A DNA stretch of 64,000 nt from Acidimicrobiales bacterium (GTDB taxonomy: Bacteria; Actinomycetota; Acidimicrobiia; Acidimicrobiales; Acidimicrobilacustridaceae): assembly GCA_018401565.1 (NCBI GenBank), contig JAGYKS010000024.1, positions 124,001-188,000 on the forward strand. The letters are read 5' to 3'. Within the stretch, counting starts at the first letter, position 1. Every line of letters begins with the position of its first letter. Below, in pieces: positions 1 to 8,075 of this stretch. The position numbers and the translations under genes were made by a program. The notes beneath the pieces were generated by a model that did not search any database, was not told the DNA's origin, and was given only the letters and a program-made list of their open reading frames with translations.

Positions 1-670
1 AACATCAACGTGCACGGCTACTTGCTGGTGGGCGGCGAGAAGATGTCCAAGACGTCGCTGAACCAGATCTTCCCCGCCGACCTGGTGGAGGTGTTCGGGG
101 TGGATGGCTACCGCCACCATTTCCTGCGCGACCAGTCGTTCGGGCCCGATGGCGACTTCTCGTTCGAGGGCATGGTGGGCCGGTACAACACCGACCTGGC
201 CAACAATCTGGGCAACCTGCTGAGCAGGGTGTCCACGGTGGTGGCAAAAAAGTGTGGGGGATCGGACCCGCCCCCGACCCCAACAGCCCGCTGGCGACCG
301 TGGCCGCCAAGGTGGCGGCCGACACCGCCCGGCACTGGGAGGCGGTGGCGCCGTCGCAGGCGCTGGAGGCCACCTGAGCCTGGTGCGCGAGGCCAACGCC
401 CATCTCGAGGACAACGAGCCGTGGAAGATGGAGCCGGGGCCGGCAGTCGATGCTGTGCTTGGCGACGCCCTCGAGGTCCTGCGCATCGTGTCGGTGCTGG
501 CCAGCCCGGCCATGCCCACGGCGTGTGCCGAGGTGTGGAGCCGCATCGGCCTGCCCGGCACGCCCACCGATCAGCTGTTGCCGGCCGCCGCCAGTTGGGG
601 CGGCTACCCCGGGGCCCTGCCGGTGCGAAAGGGCGACCCGTTGTTCCCCCGCCTGAGCGTCGATGGCTGA
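1..670 (+). CDS. metG: Methionyl-tRNA synthetase, 3' part (frame broken twice)
   Basis: This enzyme charges tRNA-Met with methionine. Only the C-terminal third or so is inside the window, entering in frame at base 1. The class I signature KMSK (as KMSKT) is encoded at bases 40-54, followed by anticodon-domain sequence including NTDLANNLGNLLSR. The frame breaks at bases 246-251, where one more A in the A6 run restores the frame, and near base 373, where one more C does. Both are best read as homopolymer errors, because the protein logic continues across them to the stop at 668-670. tatD starts eight bases inside the metG end, so the two are probably co-transcribed. The metG-tatD-rpf-rsmA-ispE order is typical of Actinobacteria. 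Family identity is certain. Confidence 0.93.
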
Positions 671-1463
671 CGACCCTGCACCACAGGGCGCCCCCGTCGG
701 GCAGCGTTGGGTGGACAGTCACTGCCATCTCGACCCCGATGGGGACGTGGGCGCCGTGGTGGCCGAAGCTCGGGCCGCCGGGGTCACCCGGATGGTGAAT
801 GTGGGCACCGATGTTGCGTCGTCACAGGCGGCCATCGCGGTGGCCGCTGCCAACCCCGGTGTGTGGGCGACCGCTGGGGTGCACCCCCACGACGCCTCCG
901 GCGGCATCGAGGGGCTCGAAGGCCTGCTCAGTGCCCCCAAGGTGGTGGCCGTGGGGGAGTGCGGGCTGGACTACCACTACGACCATTCCCCTCGCCACGA
1001 CCAGCGTCAGGTATTCGCCGCCCAGATTGCGCTGGCCCATGCCAGGCGACTCCCGCTGGTGATCCATACCCGTGAAGCATGGGACGACACGTTCGACGTG
1101 CTGGTGTCCGAGGGGGTTCCCGACGTGGTGATCATGCACTGCTTCACCGGAGGACCCGTCGAGGCGCGCCGATCGCTGGATCTGGGCGCCTACCTGTCAT
1201 TTAGCGGCATCGTCACGTTTCCCGGGGCTCCCGAGGTTCGTGAGGCTGCGGCCCTGTGCCCCGCCGACAGGATCCTTGTCGAGACCGACAGCCCGTACCT
1301 GGCTCCGGTGCCCAACCGGGGCCGGTCCAACCGTCCGGCCTGGGTGGGGTTGGTTGGCGCCGTGGTCGCCGACGTTCGCACGGTGCCGACTGCTGAGGTT
1401 GCCGCCCTCACCTGTGCCAACGCCATTGAGGCGTTCGGTCTCACTGGCGGCGAAGCGCCCTGA
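663..1463 (+). CDS. tatD: TatD family metal-dependent deoxyribonuclease
   Basis: A 266-residue TatD-type hydrolase of the amidohydrolase TIM-barrel superfamily. The family acts as 3'-5' DNA exonuclease or metal-dependent DNase. Seen: the N-terminal metal motif DSHCHLD (about residues 19-25), GVHPHD (about 74-79), GECGLDYHYD (about 100-109), and a C-terminal ETDSPYLAP metal/active-site motif. Length matches the family (250-270). The start overlaps the metG stop, which suggests translational coupling. Substrate in this organism is not known. Confidence 0.93.
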   Translation: MADDPAPQGAPVGQRWVDSHCHLDPDGDVGAVVAEARAAGVTRMVNVGTDVASSQAAIAVAAANPGVWATAGVHPHDASGGIEGLEGLLSAPKVVAVGECGLDYHYDHSPRHDQRQVFAAQIALAHARRLPLVIHTREAWDDTFDVLVSEGVPDVVIMHCFTGGPVEARRSLDLGAYLSFSGIVTFPGAPEVREAAALCPADRILVETDSPYLAPVPNRGRSNRPAWVGLVGAVVADVRTVPTAEVAALTCANAIEAFGLTGGEAP

Positions 1464-1500
1464 TGGGGCGTCCCGTTGTATGTCAGACGGATTGCGATAG

Positions 1501-1530
1501 TTGCGAAATGATTACGAACGGCGCTATATT
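1501..1530 (+). promoter_or_regulatory. Candidate sigma-70-type promoter for the Rpf-like gene
   Basis: TTGCGA at 1501-1506 and TATATT at 1525-1530 are separated by 18 bases in a conspicuously A+T-rich patch of an otherwise G+C-rich region. The predicted transcription start falls at about 1537, essentially on the ATG at 1539, so the message would be leaderless or nearly so. Leaderless transcripts are common in Actinobacteria. This is motif reading only. Confidence 0.45.
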
Positions 1531-1538
1531 TCGTGTCC

Positions 1539-2287
1539 ATGCGGGCGGAGAACCCGGAGTCCACGCAGTCGCGTGCCTCCTTTGGGACAGACCAGCGGCC
1601 CTCGGGTCGCCCAGCGGTTCGGCACAGCCGACCAGTGCTGGTGGCCCTGACCCTGGCCGTGGTGATGATCCCGGTCCTGGTGGCCGTGTTGATCCCGGCG
1701 CTGGCCGTCGGGACCCCCGATGCCAGTCGCACCGGCCCAGCCCCGTTGGCCACCAGCATGGTCAACACGGTGGTGGAGTTGGCTGCTGCCGAGCAGCGGG
1801 TGGCACCGTCCACCTCAGGGTCGGTCACCTCGACCCCAACCACCGTTGCACCCCCCACCACCGAGGCTCCGGCGACCACCGCGCCGCCCACCACCGAGGC
1901 TCCGCCAACCACCGTGGTCGTCACCGCCCCGCCGACAACGGCGGCACCTCCGCCCCCACCGCCTCCACCTCCGCCTCCCCTCCGCCCCCGAGCCGCGTGC
2001 AGACCGCGCCGGGGATCCCCGCCGATTCGTACTGGGATCGCATGGCGCAATGCGAGACCGCCGGCAACTGGGCCCACTACCCCAACGGCACCTACACCGG
2101 TGGACTGGGCATCTACAACCAGACCTGGCTGGCGTGGGGCGGCGGCGAGTTCGCCCCCAAGGCCGGACAGGCCACCAAGGCCCAGCAGATCATCGTGGCC
2201 AACCGCATCGCCGTGACCGGCCACAACGGACTGGGCCCGGTCGGGTTCTCAGCCTGGGGTTGCATGCGCACCGTCGGAGCGCCCTGA
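1539..2287 (+). CDS. Resuscitation-promoting-factor-like secreted transglycosylase (frame broken once)
   Basis: Predicted cell-wall hydrolase. Seen in order: a basic N-terminus; one hydrophobic membrane/signal segment (about residues 30-52); a low-complexity linker of TTEAP-type repeats ending in a polyproline run; then a C-terminal Rpf/transglycosylase-like domain with DSYWDRMAQCETAGNW (Glu of the CE motif is the expected catalytic acid), GLGIYNQTW and a terminal GFSAWGCM segment. The linker is in one frame and the catalytic domain in another. The switch lies in C-rich bases about 1960-1990 and needs one added base, so I read it as a sequencing error. Rpf proteins cleave peptidoglycan and promote regrowth of dormant cells. 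An alternative GTG start is at 1533. It lies between tatD and rsmA, as in mycobacteria (rpfB context). Confidence 0.8.
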
Positions 2288-2315
2288 TCGGATGCCCGGT
2301 GGGGCAGGGGACGCC

Positions 2316-3149
2316 GTGACGCTCACCCGCACCCGCATCAACGAACTTCTTGGCGCCCATGGCATTGAGCCGCACCGTGGTCTGGGACAGAATTTCGTCG
2401 CCGACCCCAACACCGTGCGACGGATCGCACGGCTGGCTGGTGTGGGGCCAGGCGACCAGGTGGTGGAGATCGGCCCGGGGCTGGGCTCACTCACCCTGGC
2501 GTTGAGCGACACTGGCGCCCGGATTGTTGCCGTGGAGGCCGACACCCGCCTGCTGGCAGTGCTGGCCGAGGTGGTGGACGGTCGTGACGTCACCGTGGTG
2601 TCGGCTGACGCCCTGGAGGTGGACTGGAAGCCGGTGCTGGCATCTGCGCCCATCTGGAAGCTGGTCGCCAACCTGCCCTACAACGTGGCGGCAACCATCG
2701 TGCTGCACCTGCTCGACGAGGTGCCGGCCATCGACTCCATGCTGGTGATGGTGCAGCGTGAGGTGGGCGAACGTCTGGCGGCCGGGCCGGGATCGAAGGT
2801 GTACGGCATTCCGTCGGTGAAGCTGTCGTACTGGGCGACGGCCTCGGTGGTCAGCCGGGTCCCCGCATCGGTGTTCATCCCCCAACCCCGAGTCGAGTCT
2901 GTGCTGGTGTCGGTGCAGCGCCGCCCCGAACCGGCCACTTCTGCCGACCCCGTCCGGCTGTTTTCCCTGGTGCGCACCGCATTTGGCCAACGGCGCAAGA
3001 TGCTGCGGCGGTCGCTGGCCAGCGTCGTCGACGCTGCCACCTTCGCCGCTGCCGGCATCGACCCCTCCCAGCGCCCCGAGGAACTCGACGTGGTGGCCTG
3101 GGGCCGTCTCGCCGACGCCGTCGACGCTTCCGGCGCGCCGACGCTGTAG
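2316..3149 (+). CDS. rsmA: 16S rRNA dimethyladenosine transferase RsmA (KsgA)
   Basis: This S-adenosylmethionine-dependent enzyme dimethylates the two adjacent adenines near the 3' end of 16S rRNA and acts as a late 30S assembly checkpoint. Seen: the SAM-binding motif EIGPGLGSLTLAL (about residues 50-62), the catalytic NLPYN motif, and the C-terminal helical domain with FGQRRKMLRRSL. Length of 277 residues is normal. I chose the GTG at 2316 because AGGGG lies five bases upstream. An in-frame ATG at 2292 is possible. It is followed directly by ispE. Confidence 0.95.
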   Translation: MTLTRTRINELLGAHGIEPHRGLGQNFVADPNTVRRIARLAGVGPGDQVVEIGPGLGSLTLALSDTGARIVAVEADTRLLAVLAEVVDGRDVTVVSADALEVDWKPVLASAPIWKLVANLPYNVAATIVLHLLDEVPAIDSMLVMVQREVGERLAAGPGSKVYGIPSVKLSYWATASVVSRVPASVFIPQPRVESVLVSVQRRPEPATSADPVRLFSLVRTAFGQRRKMLRRSLASVVDAATFAAAGIDPSQRPEELDVVAWGRLADAVDASGAPTL

Positions 3150-3159
3150 GTTCGCCACC

Positions 3160-3927
3160 GTGGTGACGCTGACTGCCCCTGCCAAGGTGACGCTGTCATT
3201 GCGCGTGGTGGGGGTGCGACCCGACGGCTATCACCTGATCGATGCCGAGATGGTGACGGTGGACCTGTTCGACACCCTCGAGGTGGTCGAACACGACGAC
3301 CCGGGCAGGGCTTCCACCGTCGAGGTGGTTGACGCTGTGAGCGCCGGTGACGTGGCGATGTCGGCGATACCTGCAGGACCCGACAACCTGGTGGTGGCGG
3401 CGTTGGGCCTTGCCGGGCGGAGTGCCTCGGTACGCCTGCACAAGCGGATCCCCGCCGGGGCGGGCCTGGGAGGAGGTTCTGCTGACGCCGCAGCCATCCT
3501 GCGCTGGTCAGGCAGCGACCGACCCCGACGCCACCGTCACCATCGGCGCCGACGTTCCTTTTTGTGTCGTTGGGGGCGGGCCCGGGTGTCGGGAGTGGGC
3601 GAGGTGATCGAACCGCTGGGTCACGTGGCCGGGATGCTCACGCTGGCCACGCCACCGTTCGGGTGTTCGACGCCTGCGGTGTACGCCGCCTGGGACCGCC
3701 TGGGTGGGCCGGTGGCCGACGGCCCCAACGATCTCGAGGCAGCGGCCCTGGCCGTCGAACCCCGGCTGATGCAATGGCGTGACGACCTTGCGACCGCAAC
3801 CGGCTGTGAGCCCGTGCTGGCCGGAAGCGGGTCAACGTGGTTCGTGCACGGTGCCCACCCCGGGCCTGGGCGCCAGGTGGTGCACATGGTTCCCGCCGGG
3901 TGGAAGGCGCCGGGAGCCAGTCAGTAG
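3160..3927 (+). CDS. ispE: 4-diphosphocytidyl-2-C-methyl-D-erythritol kinase (two compensating frame breaks)
   Basis: GHMP-family kinase of the non-mevalonate isoprenoid pathway. Seen: the APAKVTLSLRV substrate-binding start, the ATP-binding loop PAGAGLGGGSADAAA (about residues 97-111), GADVPFCV, and the C-terminal GSGSTWF motif. The protein leaves its frame near 3505 and returns near 3575. At the second site one more G in a G5 run restores the frame. The joined protein is about 256 residues, slightly short but typical of actinobacterial IspE. GTG start at 3160 with another GTG at 3163. Confidence 0.88.
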   Translation: MVTLTAPAKVTLSLRVVGVRPDGYHLIDAEMVTVDLFDTLEVVEHDDPGRASTVEVVDAVSAGDVAMSAIPAGPDNLVVAALGLAGRSASVRLHKRIPAGAGLGGGSADAAAILRWSGSDRPRRHRHHRRRRSFLCRWGRARVSGVGEVIEPLGHVAGMLTLATPPFGCSTPAVYAAWDRLGGPVADGPNDLEAAALAVEPRLMQWRDDLATATGCEPVLAGSGSTWFVHGAHPGPGRQVVHMVPAGWKAPGASQ

Positions 3928-4046
3928 GGCGGTCGGTCACCGGCTGGGCACCAGCGGATAGCCGACACATCCCCACGCAGCACAAAATCCACCGGCCGGA
4001 GCAGGCGTTGGTCTGCCGCAGACCGGGGGTAGACGTGAACCGGGGT

Positions 4047-4064
4047 GCCGGCGCGGACGCCGGC
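4047..4064 (-). terminator. Hairpin downstream of bS22, possible terminator
   Basis: A perfect 7-bp G+C stem (4047-4053 with 4058-4064) with a CGGA tetraloop, 15 bases past the bS22 stop codon on the minus strand. There is no T-tract, so a classical intrinsic terminator is not shown. Confidence 0.3.
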
Positions 4065-4078
4065 GACGGAGCGAGTGG

Positions 4079-4180
4079 CTACTTGCCCATTGCGCGGCGT
4101 TGGAAACGGGTACGGCGCAGCATCTTGCGGTGCTTCTTCTTCCGCATGCGCTTGCGGCGCTTCTTGATCAGCGATCCCAT
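4079..4180 (-). CDS. 30S ribosomal protein bS22 (AURKAIP1/COX24-type), 33 residues
   Basis: A tiny, extremely basic ribosomal protein. The minus strand reads from ATG at 4180 through [15 protein letters not shown] and ends RRAMGK before a TAG at 4079-4081. This matches the Actinobacteria-specific bS22 family, first seen in mycobacterial 30S subunits near the decoding centre, and annotated as AURKAIP1/COX24 domain protein. About two thirds of its residues are Lys, Arg or His. It lies next to the tRNA-Gln gene on the same strand, which may place both in one translation-related transcript (inference). Confidence 0.92.
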   Translation of the reverse strand: MGSLIKKRRKRMRKKKHRKMLRRTRFQRRAMGK

Positions 4181-4245
4181 GAGGTGGTCACCCTACCCAC
4201 ACCACCCCGGTCGGTGCGAAACGGGGTCCACACCGACCGGGGAGG

Positions 4246-4320
4246 TGGTTCGGGGGAGAGGACTCGAACCCCTACGTCGAGGACCAAAACCTCGCATGCT
4301 GCCGATTACATCACCCCCGA
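4246..4320 (-). tRNA. tRNA-Gln (anticodon TTG), CCA encoded
   Basis: The minus strand folds into a full cloverleaf: a 7-bp acceptor stem TCGGGGG/CCCCCGA, a 5-bp anticodon stem CGAGG/CCTCG with loop TTTTGGT giving anticodon TTG, a short variable loop, and a T-arm with GTTCGAG. The discriminator A and an encoded CCA occupy 4249-4246. It decodes CAA. Confidence 0.95.
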
Positions 4321-4400
4321 CAGACAGCCCACCCTAGTTGTGTGGGCGGGGTCCGATCGTGGTCGGCGCGTTGGGGTCGTCGGCGCGATAGAACAGACCC

Positions 4401-5504
4401 ATGGGCACACCTGCATTGTCGGCCATCGTGCTGGCCGCCGGCGAAGGCACCCGGATGCGGTCGCGCCGCCCCAAGCCACTGCACTTGCTGTGCGGCCGGG
4501 CCATGCTGCTGTACGTGCTCGATGCGCTGGGCGACTGCGACACCCGCCGGGCGGTGATCGTGGTGGGCCACGGTGCCGAACGGGTGACCAAAAAGCTGCA
4601 GGAAAACGTGTCGGCGGTGGACCTCGACTTCGTTGAGCAGCACGTTCAGCGAGGCACCGGAGACGCTGTCAGCGTCGGACTCACCGCCTTTGCCGACCAC
4701 GAACTCGACGGCGACGGCGACGTGTTGGTGCTGCCCGGCGACACCCCGCTGTTGCGGCCGGAAACCATCGCTGCGTTGGTGGCCGAGCACCGCAGTTCGG
4801 GTGCAGCGTGCACGGTGCTCACCGCGGTCATGGACGACCCCACGGGCTACGGGCGTGTGGTGAGGGCGGCCGACGGGTCGGTGCACAGCATCGTGGAGCA
4901 CGCCGACGCCACCGCCGAACAGCTGGGCATCGCCGAGGTCAACACCTCGATCTACTGCCTGCGTGTGTCGGAGCTGGCTCCCGCCCTGCGCCGTCTGGAG
5001 CCGCAAAATGCCCAGGGGGAGTACTACCTCACCGACGTGGTCGAGGTGCTGTCGTCGGCGGGGTACCGGGTGGCCGCCGTGACCGTCGATGACCCCGGTG
5101 AAACCCAGGGCGTCAACGACCGGTACCAACTGGCGGTGGCCGAAGCCGAGCTGCGACGGCGGACCAACGACGCCTGGATGCGCCGTGGGGTCACCATGGT
5201 GGATCCCCTGCGGACCTACGTGGACACCACCGTGGAGCTGGCCAGTGACGTCACGCTGTTTCCCGGGACGATCCTGCAGGGCGCCTGCACGGTGGGCGCC
5301 GGCAGTGAGCTGGGACCCGACACCAGGCTGGTGGACTGTTCGGTGGGTGCCAACGCCAGCATCTCGTACACCAACGGCACCGAGGCCACCGTCGGTGACG
5401 ACTGTGTGGTGGGCCCCTACGCCGTGCTGGCGCCGGGATGCGAACTCGCCGCCGGAACCCGGACCGGGCCGTTCGCCACTGTCCCCGGCGATGGCGCCCT
5501 CTGA
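4401..5504 (+). CDS. glmU: UDP-N-acetylglucosamine pyrophosphorylase GlmU, C-terminally short
   Basis: N-terminal nucleotidyltransferase that makes UDP-GlcNAc for peptidoglycan. Seen: VLAAGEGTRM near the N-terminus, PGDTPLL, VEHADAT and NTSIYC in the uridylyltransferase domain (about residues 1-230), then left-handed beta-helix hexapeptide repeats (about 250-360). The protein stops at 367 residues, whereas bifunctional GlmU is about 450-490. The last helix coils and the region that carries the acetyltransferase catalytic residues in E. coli are absent. The 100 bases after the stop do not encode them in any frame. Either it is a monofunctional pyrophosphorylase or the acetyl transfer is done by another enzyme (inference). 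prs follows, as in many bacteria. Confidence 0.88.
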   Translation: MGTPALSAIVLAAGEGTRMRSRRPKPLHLLCGRAMLLYVLDALGDCDTRRAVIVVGHGAERVTKKLQENVSAVDLDFVEQHVQRGTGDAVSVGLTAFADHELDGDGDVLVLPGDTPLLRPETIAALVAEHRSSGAACTVLTAVMDDPTGYGRVVRAADGSVHSIVEHADATAEQLGIAEVNTSIYCLRVSELAPALRRLEPQNAQGEYYLTDVVEVLSSAGYRVAAVTVDDPGETQGVNDRYQLAVAEAELRRRTNDAWMRRGVTMVDPLRTYVDTTVELASDVTLFPGTILQGACTVGAGSELGPDTRLVDCSVGANASISYTNGTEATVGDDCVVGPYAVLAPGCELAAGTRTGPFATVPGDGAL

Positions 5505-5619
5505 TGGCGCCCGACGATGGCGACCTCTGATGGCGCCCGGTGATCGTGTCTGGTGATCGTGCCCGTCGGCCCGTGTCACACTGTTTGGTGTCGTTCGTGA
5601 GTCATCCGGGAAGGTAGTG

Positions 5620-6600
5620 ATGGAACTCATCAGCAAAAAGCGTCTGCATCTGGTGTCGGGGCGGGCCAACCTGCCGCTGGCCCAGGAGATCGCCGAGCGG
5701 CTCGGCGAGCCGCTGGGTGACGCCAACAACGCCGAGTTCGCCAACGGTGAGCTGCATTGCCGTTTCGGCGAGTCGGTGCGCGGTACCGATGTGTTCATCA
5801 TCCAGAGCCACGGGTCGTCCGAGACGATGTCGGTCAACGACGCCGTGATGGAGCAGCTCATCATGGTTGACGCTGCCAAGAGGGCCTCGGCCAAGCGCAT
5901 CACCGCCGTCTGCCCGTTTTTTGGGTACGCCCGACAGGACCGCAAGTCCGAAGGGCGCGAGCCCATCACGGCCAAGCTCATCGCCGACATGTTCGCTGCC
6001 GCCGGTGCCGACCGCCTCATCAGCGTCGACCTGCACTCCGGCCAGATCCAGGGCTTTTTCGATGGCCCGGTGGACCACCTCACGGCCATGCCCGTTCTCG
6101 TCAGCCGATTGGCCGAGATGGGTGGCGACCTGGTCGTGGTGTCGCCCGACGCCGGACGGGTCAAGGTTGCCGAGCGTTACGCCAACCTGCTGCATGCCGA
6201 TCTGGCCATCGTGCACAAGCGCAGGGTCAAGGGCGTGCGCAACTCCGTCGAGGCCCTCGACGTGGTCGGTGACGTGGATGGCAGAGTCTGCGTGCTCATC
6301 GACGACATGATCGACACCGCTGGCACCATCGTGGCCGCCGCCGACCAGTTGCGGGCCAAGGGCGCCGTTGAGGTCTACGCCGCCTGTACCCATGGGGTGT
6401 TTTCGGGACCGGCCATCGACCGGATCAAGAATTCATCCATTTCCAGGCTGCTGGTCACCAATACCCTTCCCATTCCCACCGATGGTCTCGCCGACAAGCT
6501 CGAGGTGCTGTCGGTGGCCAGCGTGGTGGCCGACGCCATCGACGCTGTGTTCGAGGACACGTCGGTGAGTGAGATCTTTGGTGGAGCCAACCAGAGCTAG
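5620..6600 (+). CDS. prs: Ribose-phosphate pyrophosphokinase
   Basis: Makes PRPP from ribose 5-phosphate and ATP for purine, pyrimidine, histidine and tryptophan synthesis. Seen: the NAEFANGEL start region, PFFGYARQDRK flexible loop (about residues 99-109), the SVDLHSGQIQGFF metal/ribose loop, and the PRPP-binding motif VLIDDMIDTAGTI (about 225-237). Length of 326 is standard. ATG at 5620 has GGGAAGG six bases upstream. It is one of the few genes here that is unbroken and carries all signature loops. Confidence 0.96.
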   Translation: MELISKKRLHLVSGRANLPLAQEIAERLGEPLGDANNAEFANGELHCRFGESVRGTDVFIIQSHGSSETMSVNDAVMEQLIMVDAAKRASAKRITAVCPFFGYARQDRKSEGREPITAKLIADMFAAAGADRLISVDLHSGQIQGFFDGPVDHLTAMPVLVSRLAEMGGDLVVVSPDAGRVKVAERYANLLHADLAIVHKRRVKGVRNSVEALDVVGDVDGRVCVLIDDMIDTAGTIVAAADQLRAKGAVEVYAACTHGVFSGPAIDRIKNSSISRLLVTNTLPIPTDGLADKLEVLSVASVVADAIDAVFEDTSVSEIFGGANQS

Positions 6601-6709
6601 CGCTTTTTCCGACCGCAGCTGCATCGGTGTGTGGCCGTCGGCTTTCCACGACCGGTGTCGCCCCGGTAGGATCGTCATTCGGCCCGATCAGGGTCCCGCA
6701 TCGCCCATT

Positions 6710-6725
6710 GGTCCCCGCAGGGACC
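6710..6725 (+). promoter_or_regulatory. Leader hairpin just upstream of the bL25 gene
   Basis: GGTCCC (6710-6715) pairs perfectly with GGGACC (6720-6725) around a CGCA loop, ending five bases before the AGGAGTG ribosome-binding region and 19 bases before the GTG start of rplY. Its position could modulate translation initiation. There is no comparative evidence. Confidence 0.3.
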
Positions 6726-6744
6726 CCACCAGGAGTGTCCTGAA

Positions 6745-7437
6745 GTGAACGCCACCGAGATCACCCTTACGGTCAGCACCGGCCGCGACATCGGCACCGG
6801 CCCCTCGCGCCGGATGCGCGAAGACGGCGACGTCCCGGCGGTGGTGTACGGCCTTGGTGTCGACCCCATGGCGGTCACGGTGCCCAAGCGGGAACTGCGC
6901 CGGGCGCTGTCCACCGATGCCGGCCAGAACGCCCTCATCCAGCTCGACATCGACGGCAAAGGCGCCCTGTGCATCGTCACCGAACTGCAGCGGCATCGGG
7001 TGCGGCGTGACGTGATCCACGTCGATTTCCTGCGCATCGACCCCGACAAGCCCCTCACCGTGGACGTGCCGGTGGTGTTGCATGGTCGGGCCGAGAAGCT
7101 GGAGCTGATGAAGGGCATGGTCGACCAGCTCATGTACACGCTGTCGGTGCAGGCCCCCCCGGGGTCCATCCCCAACCAGCTCGACGGGGACATCTCGCAT
7201 CTCGAGATCGGCACCAGCCTCACCGTCAGTGAGATCGCCCTTCCCGCCGGTGTGTCCACCATGGTGGATCCCGACGAGCCTGTCGCCATGGGCAGCCCCA
7301 CCCGCTCCACCATCATCCAGCAGCAGGAGGAGGCCCGTGCCGCCCGTATCGCTGCTGGTGAGGCCACCGAAGAGGATCTGGCCTTCGTGGCCGGTGAAGC
7401 CGATGGCTCCGGTGGTGGCGACAGCTCTGCCGACTGA
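6745..7437 (+). CDS. rplY: 50S ribosomal protein bL25 (CTC family, long form)
   Basis: 5S-rRNA-binding ribosomal protein of the CTC/TL5 type with two domains. Seen: the N-terminal 5S-binding domain with SRRMREDGDVPAVVYG (about residues 22-37) and the HVDFLRI strand, then the C-terminal beta domain ending in an acidic Gly/Ser tail. 230 residues is normal for the long form. GTG start preceded by AGGAG at 6731-6735. It is followed closely by pth, a conserved pairing. Confidence 0.92.
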   Translation: MNATEITLTVSTGRDIGTGPSRRMREDGDVPAVVYGLGVDPMAVTVPKRELRRALSTDAGQNALIQLDIDGKGALCIVTELQRHRVRRDVIHVDFLRIDPDKPLTVDVPVVLHGRAEKLELMKGMVDQLMYTLSVQAPPGSIPNQLDGDISHLEIGTSLTVSEIALPAGVSTMVDPDEPVAMGSPTRSTIIQQQEEARAARIAAGEATEEDLAFVAGEADGSGGGDSSAD

Positions 7438-7448
7438 GTCGGGCTGAC

Positions 7449-8075
7449 ATGGCCCTGTCCCGTGGCAGGGGGCGCGAACGTCGGGGCACCCCTGCAGACC
7501 TGATGGTCGTGGGCCTTGGCAATCCGGGACCCAAATACGAACACACCCGCCACAACGTTGGCTTCGACACCGTCGAACTGCTGGCGTCGCGTCATGGATC
7601 GCAGCTCAAGGGCGTCAAGGGCATTGCGGCGTTGGCGTGCGAGGTGCGCATCGGGTCGGCCCGGGTTGTGCTGGTCGAACCCACCACGTTCATGAACGAG
7701 TCCGGTCAGGGTGTGGGCCCGCTCCTTGGACGCCACGGCATCGACGACCCCGCCCAACTGGTGGTGGTGCACGACGAACTCGACCTGCCGCCCGGCCGCA
7801 TGAAGGTGAAGGTGGGCGGAGGACTGGCTGGCCACAACGGGTTGCGCTCGATCAAGGCCCACTGTCACACCACCGACTTCGTGCGGGTGCGCATCGGGGT
7901 GGGCAAACCCCCCGACCCCGAGCGCGGCGCCGATCACGTCCTGCGCAAGGTGCCGGCCGCTGAGCGGTCGATCCTTGATGCCGTCGTCCAGCACGCTGCC
8001 GATGCGGTGGAATGCATCGCCGTCGATGGAGTGGACGCCGCCATGGAACGGTTCAACGGGATCGTTGTGCAGTGA
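7449..8075 (+). CDS. pth: Peptidyl-tRNA hydrolase
   Basis: Releases peptides from dropped-off peptidyl-tRNA. Seen: VVGLGNPGPKYEHTRHNVGF with the catalytic His in TRHN, TFMNESG, the VVVHDELDLPPG motif with the active Asp, and GGGLAGHNGLRS. From ATG 7449 there is an unusual basic 18-residue leader. An in-frame ATG at 7503 would give the usual family start, so the true start is uncertain. The stop overlaps the mfd GTG by four bases (GTGA), implying coupling. Confidence 0.94.
   Translation: MALSRGRGRERRGTPADLMVVGLGNPGPKYEHTRHNVGFDTVELLASRHGSQLKGVKGIAALACEVRIGSARVVLVEPTTFMNESGQGVGPLLGRHGIDDPAQLVVVHDELDLPPGRMKVKVGGGLAGHNGLRSIKAHCHTTDFVRVRIGVGKPPDPERGADHVLRKVPAAERSILDAVVQHAADAVECIAVDGVDAAMERFNGIVVQ

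Noticed and set aside
4311-6164. 617-residue minus-strand open frame opposite glmU/prs
   Set aside because: Antisense to two clear core genes, and composition is low-complexity. No motif is visible.
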